A DNA stretch of 64,000 nt from contig JASWJB010000166.1 in the NCBI GenBank assembly GCA_032433595.1, forward strand, positions 1-64,000, written 5' to 3'. Below are positions 58,581 through 64,000 of this stretch, piece after piece. The translations under genes and the position numbers were made by a program. Within the stretch, counting starts at the first letter, position 1. Each line of letters begins with the position of its first letter. The notes below the pieces were generated by a model. It had not been told where the DNA came from. It did not search any database and was given only the letters and a program-made list of their open reading frames with translations. This DNA comes from Conoideocrella luteorostrata (Eukaryota > Ascomycota > Sordariomycetes > Hypocreales > Clavicipitaceae).

Positions 58581-59441
58581 TGGAGTAGATGCTGTCAATT
58601 ATGTTTTACGACTGACATCGCGAGAAGAACAGACAACATACTTTCCGCTCTAGCGTCTCCAACAGGCTAACGGGCAAGCCACCGTGGCCAGCAAAGTACT
58701 CCGTACCATACGACCATTGCGTTGTGCTCAGCGAGTGCTCCATGTCGCCCATCGCCATCCCCATCGCCATCCACACTACCCCATTTTAGCCATTTAGCCA
58801 TCCAGTCATTCAGCCATGCCCGGTAGAACATTTCATGGACCGGCCGGTGGGTACGGAGTATGCAGAAGAGTTGGAGTGGCACTTAGTTATCTACCACGTC
58901 GATCTGATGCGCGAGCCATAATCGAGTTTGGTCAGCAGCCCAGAGAATCCTGGTCAGAGTCCTCCTACTCTCCGGAAAGCCAGCCGCCAGTCAGAAACAA
59001 GTCGATCAGTTGGAGGGGCCGTTGCTCAAGTTAGTCTAGACCTCCGGCCCCAGATTATCGCCGTTGGTCTTGCTGGCAGTGATTATATCTTAGCTCGAAA
59101 TCCTAACCCGAGAGCGGTTAATTTCGCTTCTCTTGACACCATCTCGCTTCCTTCTCTTCTTCTCTTCTTCTCATCTTAACTTTACACACTCCTAGGAACC
59201 CTCATACGAATAGGTCACATCTGTACACGGCTTATTGGAATATTGAACGTGTCGTGCCTTGGGCTTAGACGGAGCAATAGGCCAGAAGTTCGGCCCATCA
59301 TCGTCCCTTCTCCTCCTCCCTTGGCTGTGTTAGTGAGATCGCTCGCTCGCCCTCACCCGTCCTTTCAAAAAGAGGGTTCTCAGAAACCTACTCGAGCCTT
59401 CCCCTCTCCCCCCCAATAAACATAGTATCCAGTGAGCCGTC

Positions 59442-61629
59442 ATGGGTCACTATGCTGGAGGTGAAGTCGAAGGAAGCGGCGCGGCTCCTCATGATGGCAT
59501 GTCAGTTGGTAGATACCTGGCCACACGGTTTTCGTCTCTGAAACCTCCGATGCTGCCAGTCCCCAATCCCTGGAAACTAGTGCGCATGCTCAATGCTCAA
59601 CAATGGGCATTTTTCGCTCTTGCGTTTTCCGCATGGGTAAGTAGTACACCACTCGGAGATTTAATAAAGTATTGTGCGTGAGCCTCTGATCATGGCTGAC
59701 GATTCATGTTTCCGCATTTTCAGACGTGGGATGCCTTCGACTTTTTTACCGTCTCCCTCACAGTCTCCGACCTGTCCAAGGACTTCGGGAAAACGCCAAC
59801 AGACATTACTTGGGGCATCACCCTGGTTCTCATGTTTCGATCTATTGGATCTATCGCCTTCGGTATTGCTAGCGATCGCTATGGCCGTAAGTGGCCGTTT
59901 GTTGTGAACAATCTACTATTTATTGTGCTAGAACTGGTAAGCGACAATCCGGCGTCTTTTTCATTCTGTGCGTTGCGAACCTAGGACTACATGCAAGACG
60001 GGATATGAGTTGTACATGGATGGACCAAGGGCGACCATCGAGACCGTTGAACTTGGTCAGAATGCTACGCGGCATCGGATGGCAGGTTTATGTCGCAGAT
60101 GATTGCAATGCTGTCTATCTATCCTTGGCGGGCAATGCCAAGCCGGGGGGATTGCACGGCCATGGTCGCGACCCGGACCGTGGGAACCGGGCGCTGGAAC
60201 CACCCGACTTGGCGGTGCTTGGCACCCGCGCCATATGCGTTCTTCGAACAAGCTTTACTGTGCCAGCCAGCGCAAGTGCACAAATACATGGCTATGAGAG
60301 CATTGAACGAGAGTACGCAGAGGGCGAGAGGGGAAGTGGGGAAAAGTTATTTACGAAGCCTGCTGCTATGATGTCCCAGCTGGTCACTAACGTCGAGGGA
60401 TTAGGGCACTGGTTTCTGCCAGACATACTCGCAGTTTCTCGCATGCCGCGCACTTTTTGGTGTCGCGATGGGCGGTCTTTACGGAAACGCAGCTGCAACG
60501 GCATTGGAAGATTTGCCCGAAGAGGCTCGAGGTCTCATGAGTGGAATTCTCCAACAGGGTGTAAGTGCTTGTTCTGAGCAGACGTTGGTGTCCATTAAAG
60601 AAAATGTTTTGCCATTTACTAACTCAATCCACCCCTTGTCAGTATGCGTTTGGCTACCTCCTCTGCGCTGCCTTTGCCCGTGGCCTCGTTGACACCACAT
60701 CTCACGGATGGCGCCCCCTGTACTGGTTCGCAGCCTGCCCTCCGATTCTTTTTATTGGCTTCCGCCTCCTGCTCCCAGAGACCAAGACCTTCCAAGAGCG
60801 TGAGCGTATGCGCAAGGAAGCGGGACACGTGGGCAAGTCAGCGGGTGCTGTGTTCATCAGCGAAGGTAAAATTGCATTGAAGCGTCACTGGCTTCTTTTG
60901 TCGTACCTTGTTCTTCTGATGGCAGGCTTCAACTTCATGAGCCACGGTTCCCAAGATCTATATCCCACAATGCTGGAAAACCAACTCGATTTCAGCAAGA
61001 CGGCTGTGACGGTCACGCAAGTCGTTGCCAACCTTGGTGCCATGGCCGGCGGCACAGTGGTTGGATTCTGCAGCCAGTCTGTTGGTCGTCGGTTCAGCAT
61101 CATCGTCTGCTGCATCATCGGAGGTGCCTTGTTGTACCCGTACGGCTTTGTTGGTGACAAATCCATTATGGCCGCAGCTTTTTTCGAGCAGTTTTGTGTT
61201 CAGGGCGCCTGGGGTGTCATCCCCATTCATCTTATGGAACTTTCTCCAGGGGCTTTCCGCACGTTTGTCGTCGGTACTGCCTATCAGCTTGGCAATCTGG
61301 TCTCATCAGCCTCGTCCACCATTGAAGCACGTCTCGGCGAGCAATTCCCGCTGCCCGCAACCAAGACCGGCACCAAGCGCTACGACTACGGCAAAGTCAT
61401 CTGCATCTTTATGGCGTGCGTCTATGTTTACACCTTGCTGCTCACTTTCCTCGGGCCTGAGCACCTGCGTCGCAAGTTTGATATCAGCCACGATGAAGAT
61501 GCCAAGGAGGCTGTTGGTGTTGAGACGGTGGGTAAGCTTGCGCATGGCGAGATTCACGACGATAGTGATGAAAAGGCTCGGAGGATTGAAGACGATGACG
61601 AGAAGAGAATTGCGGCTCACCGCGATTAG
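59442..61629 (+). CDS. JEN1-type monocarboxylate/proton symporter (MFS)
   Basis: Four exons: 59442-59636, 59724-59936, 60405-60560 and 60643-61629, giving 516 residues in frame. Intron 2 is long (468 nt). The splices make FSAWTWDAFDFFTV, LELGTGFCQTYSQF and LQQGYAFGYLL. The family signature N-x-x-[ST]-H-x-[ST]-Q-D-x3-T is present as NFMSHGSQDLYPT (285-297), known in Jen1 for lactate/pyruvate recognition. An N-terminal cytosolic tail and about 12 TM segments are visible, with SDRYGRKW in the loop after TM2. It probably imports lactate, pyruvate or short dicarboxylates with protons at the plasma membrane, typically repressed by glucose in yeasts; that regulation is inferred. Confidence 0.95.
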
Positions 61630-62127
61630 GTTTATTCAACGTGGCGGGGAAGGTTTATGCCACAGTGCATTTGTCGACGGGCATTTTGGATTTTAGTATT
61701 CACAATGCTTATTTAGTTTTCCCCTCTTCAGTTTTTCAGAACGAGTAACGCATGTATTTTGATGTGTTGACATACCCCCATACCAGTAGCAGACTGAGAA
61801 ACCTGATGGACAGCCACTTGGCGTGAATTTAATACGACTTATTCCAAGAAAGTGCTAAAATCGGCAGCATCATTACCGCCTACTAGATATTCACGGGCAA
61901 TTATGTTGCGATGTTGTGAGTCATTTTGAAGTCATAATGTCTTATTGAAAAATATCATTACCCAGCCGTGTTTTGCGCCTTGAAATGGAAAATAGACAGG
62001 ACAAGGATCCAAAAAAAAAAAAACAAAAAACAAACTGTAATGCCGTAGTTATGAACGTTTCACATCATTTAACCTAATCTGCCTTTGCTTCATCTGTAGC
62101 AGAAAAGATGCTTGGCGCCCATTCTCC
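61630..62127. other. Convergent 3' spacer
   Basis: About 500 bp between the JEN-type and glycine-zipper gene stops. It contains an A run (about 62010-62022) and no recognised gene. Confidence 0.6.
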
Positions 62128-62861
62128 TCAATCAGAGTCAGAGGAGTCCATGCCTCGCGAGCCATGCTTCTTCTTCTTCTTCTTCTTGTCAATAACATTT
62201 TCCAGCATATTCGCGCCAATCGCACCGGCAATCATAGCACCGGCAGTTCCCATAAAGCCACCACCAGCTTTATGGGCTGCCCACGCGGCACCACCGCCGC
62301 CTACTAGAGTCGCGCCAAGACCACGGTCGCCATCGGGACCTCCGGGTCCGCCTGGCCCCCCTGGACCGCCAGGTGCACCTCCCGGACCACCACCGTAATG
62401 CTGTTGCCCAGCGCCAGAGGCGTAATCCTGTGCTGCGCCTCCGTGGCCGTATTGCTGCGATGGCTGGGGCGAGTGGCCGCGGTTATCGTATTGGCCGTAC
62501 GACTGTTGTTGCTGTTGGTGGGGCTGAGAGTAAGTGGGCTGTTGGCCGTACTGCTGGTTGGGGGGCTGGAAGCCGGACTGTTGATGCTGGTACGGTGAGC
62601 CGGATTGCGAGTATTCCTGCTAAACATATTTATTAGAATCCATCAAAGGCTGTCTGCGAATGATGCACTGAAGGAACCTACCTGTTGGGGATAGCCGCCA
62701 CCGCCATGCTGTTGGCCGTAGCCTTGCTGCTGTCCATAGCCCTGCTGCTGTCCATAGCCCTGCTGCTGTCCGTAGCCCTGTTGCGGTTGACCATAAGTAG
62801 GCTGCGAGGGATAGCCGGAGCCGCCACCGTGGCCGCCGCCGTAGAAGTCTTGGTTGGACAT
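62128..62861 (-). CDS. Gln/Gly-repeat protein with glycine-zipper and Lys-rich tail
   Basis: Two exons: 62861-62682 and 62619-62128, giving 223 residues; intron GTAGGT...TAG, 62 nt, phase 0. The N-terminal half consists of low-complexity Gly, Tyr and Gln, with four tandem GYGQQQ-type units at about 30-54 and further QQYGQQ runs. After a Gly/Pro tract comes a hydrophobic glycine-zipper segment (GAMIAGAIGANMLENVI) that may insert into or cross membranes, preceded by GGGGAAWAAHKAGGGFMG. The tail is a run of seven Lys followed by an acidic serine end (MDSSDSD). Prion-like composition suggests self-assembly; function is unknown. Fungal homologues with this domain order are familiar but uncharacterised. 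Confidence 0.82.
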
Positions 62862-64000
62862 TCTCAGGAGGATGTTGTTTGCGTTGAAAAGCGATTTTTT
62901 TTTTTTTTGCCCAGGATGTTTTGTTCGAAGTGATAGGATTTAATTCGCTGATTTTAGAGATGGGCATGTGAAGGGGAGGCTTTGTAGAAAGAGTGTTCTA
63001 GAGCTGGTGCTTTATATATAGAGTAGCAACACGTTATGAGCTGCTTATTCACTACGGAGGAGTGGAGGGGGGCAGGTAGCGCCGCCAGCCAACAACGTCG
63101 GCCAAGAGGCATCCATCCACATGGACCTTGGCAGCTTGGGCAACCCAATTGCGGCGCTGTGCGGCGTTGATGTGATCTTATGACGATAGATAGTCCGACA
63201 ACTGGGGACTGCATGGCAGTGCACTAGCTCGGAGGAGCGACGGATGGCAACGCGGATGGCGGGGGCTGATCGAGTGTGCCTCGCATGAGGGTGGAGGGGT
63301 TGTTGGTTGTTCTTCAAGTGAGCTGCTAACTAACTACGGACGGAGTACTCCGTACGTAGCTTCCAGCAAACGTTTTGGCGGAATGCAGCGCAGATGGTGG
63401 CGCAGCAAGGGACCACGACGAACTGCGCCGCGTTGCCACATGGGCTAGGTGGTCGCCGCCAAGGCAGCCAGCTACATTCATGGAGCGATTGAGGGGCGAG
63501 AAGCTGTGAATGGGCCTTCTGGAAGACCTGGTGATCTGCAATTCTGTATGGTTATGTCCAAATATGGAGGAGGCTAAGTGCTGTATTCTGTCTGTATGGG
63601 GGGCTACGTGCTAGTTGCGCGCCATGTATTTGCGAGACGGTACGGAGCAGCCAGACGGTTGACGATTCGATGGTTTGATATTCTAGTTACAAGGCCGGAT
63701 GGCAGTTAACTAACTAGTTATCGACATTCCCGAGAGTCCGGTCCGGGCGAGAGCCCTTTGCTGCCCGCTTGCTGGTCCCATGCTGCGGCGCCACCAAGGA
63801 GAGACCATCACACAACATGCTGAACATGTCTTCCACACAAGCAAACAAGATGTTGGCAGGGTAGTTCTGTCAAGCCTGGACTCTGCGTACACATCCCGCC
63901 TGCTGGTCCAGGTCTTTGCGAAGCTTTAGTTTAGCGCTGTCATACGATTCTCTGCAAAACTTCTCCTGCTCGAATCCGCAGCCATCTGACGTGTCAACTG
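62862..64000. other. Terminal spacer
   Basis: No supported gene to the window end. It holds the promoter of the glycine-zipper gene, a T run near 62890, one motif copy (63346-63354) and two TAACTAACTA runs (63327-63336, 63707-63716). Confidence 0.55.

Larger units (their letters stand above)
55072..59441. other. 4.4-kb spacer
   Basis: No confident gene. It contains eight motif copies, with a palindromic cluster at 58558-58580, and a 9-nt minisatellite at 57961-58005. A C/T-rich run just upstream of 59170 probably lies in the promoter of the JEN-type permease. Confidence 0.55.

Noticed and set aside
59891..60577. 228-residue frame across intron 2 of the JEN-type gene
   Set aside because: It runs through splice sites in a different frame; the JEN signature is restored only by splicing.
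1..64000. tRNA, rRNA, CRISPR or transposon genes
   Set aside because: No clover-leaf B-box pattern, rRNA segment, spaced direct repeats, transposase or reverse transcriptase motif was seen on reading; short elements could still be missed without a scan.

Overview
The window is nuclear DNA of a filamentous ascomycete (Pezizomycotina, most likely a sordariomycete of the Hypocreales type). The evidence is short spliceosomal introns (mostly 50-130 nt with GTAAGT/GTATGT-like donors), one gene per promoter, 1-4 kb spacers and typical fungal families: an APSES/MBF factor, a Zn2Cys6 regulator, ERG6, CPY, JEN1, a methionine-type LAT permease and XAP5. I cannot name the species. I predict 22 protein-coding genes; coordinates give the coding span and exons are listed in the evidence. 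Every spliced model closes in frame. I saw no rRNA, tRNA, CRISPR array or intact transposon.

Layout. 0-6 kb: an MBF-type APSES factor (-), then a LYR-motif protein (+) convergent with a GNAT acetyltransferase (-). 6.6-18 kb: a run of minus-strand metabolic genes, namely a Dal5/Tna1-like anion permease, sterol C24-methyltransferase ERG6, carboxypeptidase Y and a MUP1-like amino acid permease. 20-24.3 kb: a small six-cysteine secreted protein and a long gene-poor spacer. 24.3-35.4 kb: a GH2 glycosidase (+) facing a HerA/FtsK-like ATPase (-), an omega-type GST, XAP5, a small membrane protein and an SDR. 36.5-48.5 kb: an ARF-like GTPase fused to a long repeated C-terminal region, a DUF218/YdcF protein, a METTL16-type RNA methyltransferase (-) divergent from a Cys/His zinc-binding acidic protein (+), a two-TM proline-rich protein (-) and a MuiA-like DUF4139/DUF4140 protein (+). 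48.5-64 kb: two large spacers around a Zn2Cys6 factor, a JEN1-type monocarboxylate permease and a Gln/Gly-repeat glycine-zipper protein.

The genes do not form a biosynthetic cluster; they look like ordinary euchromatin mixing housekeeping, transport and regulation. Several neighbours are divergent and share an intergenic promoter region.

The two most unusual signals are (1) a 9-bp motif TACTCCGTA/TACGGAGTA, present about 31 times by eye against about 0.5 expected by chance, all outside coding exons and sometimes joined into a perfect 16-bp palindrome; and (2) a 750-residue protein joining a complete ARF-family GTPase to a C-terminal region in which a unit beginning FW and ending PDxxxLP recurs three times.
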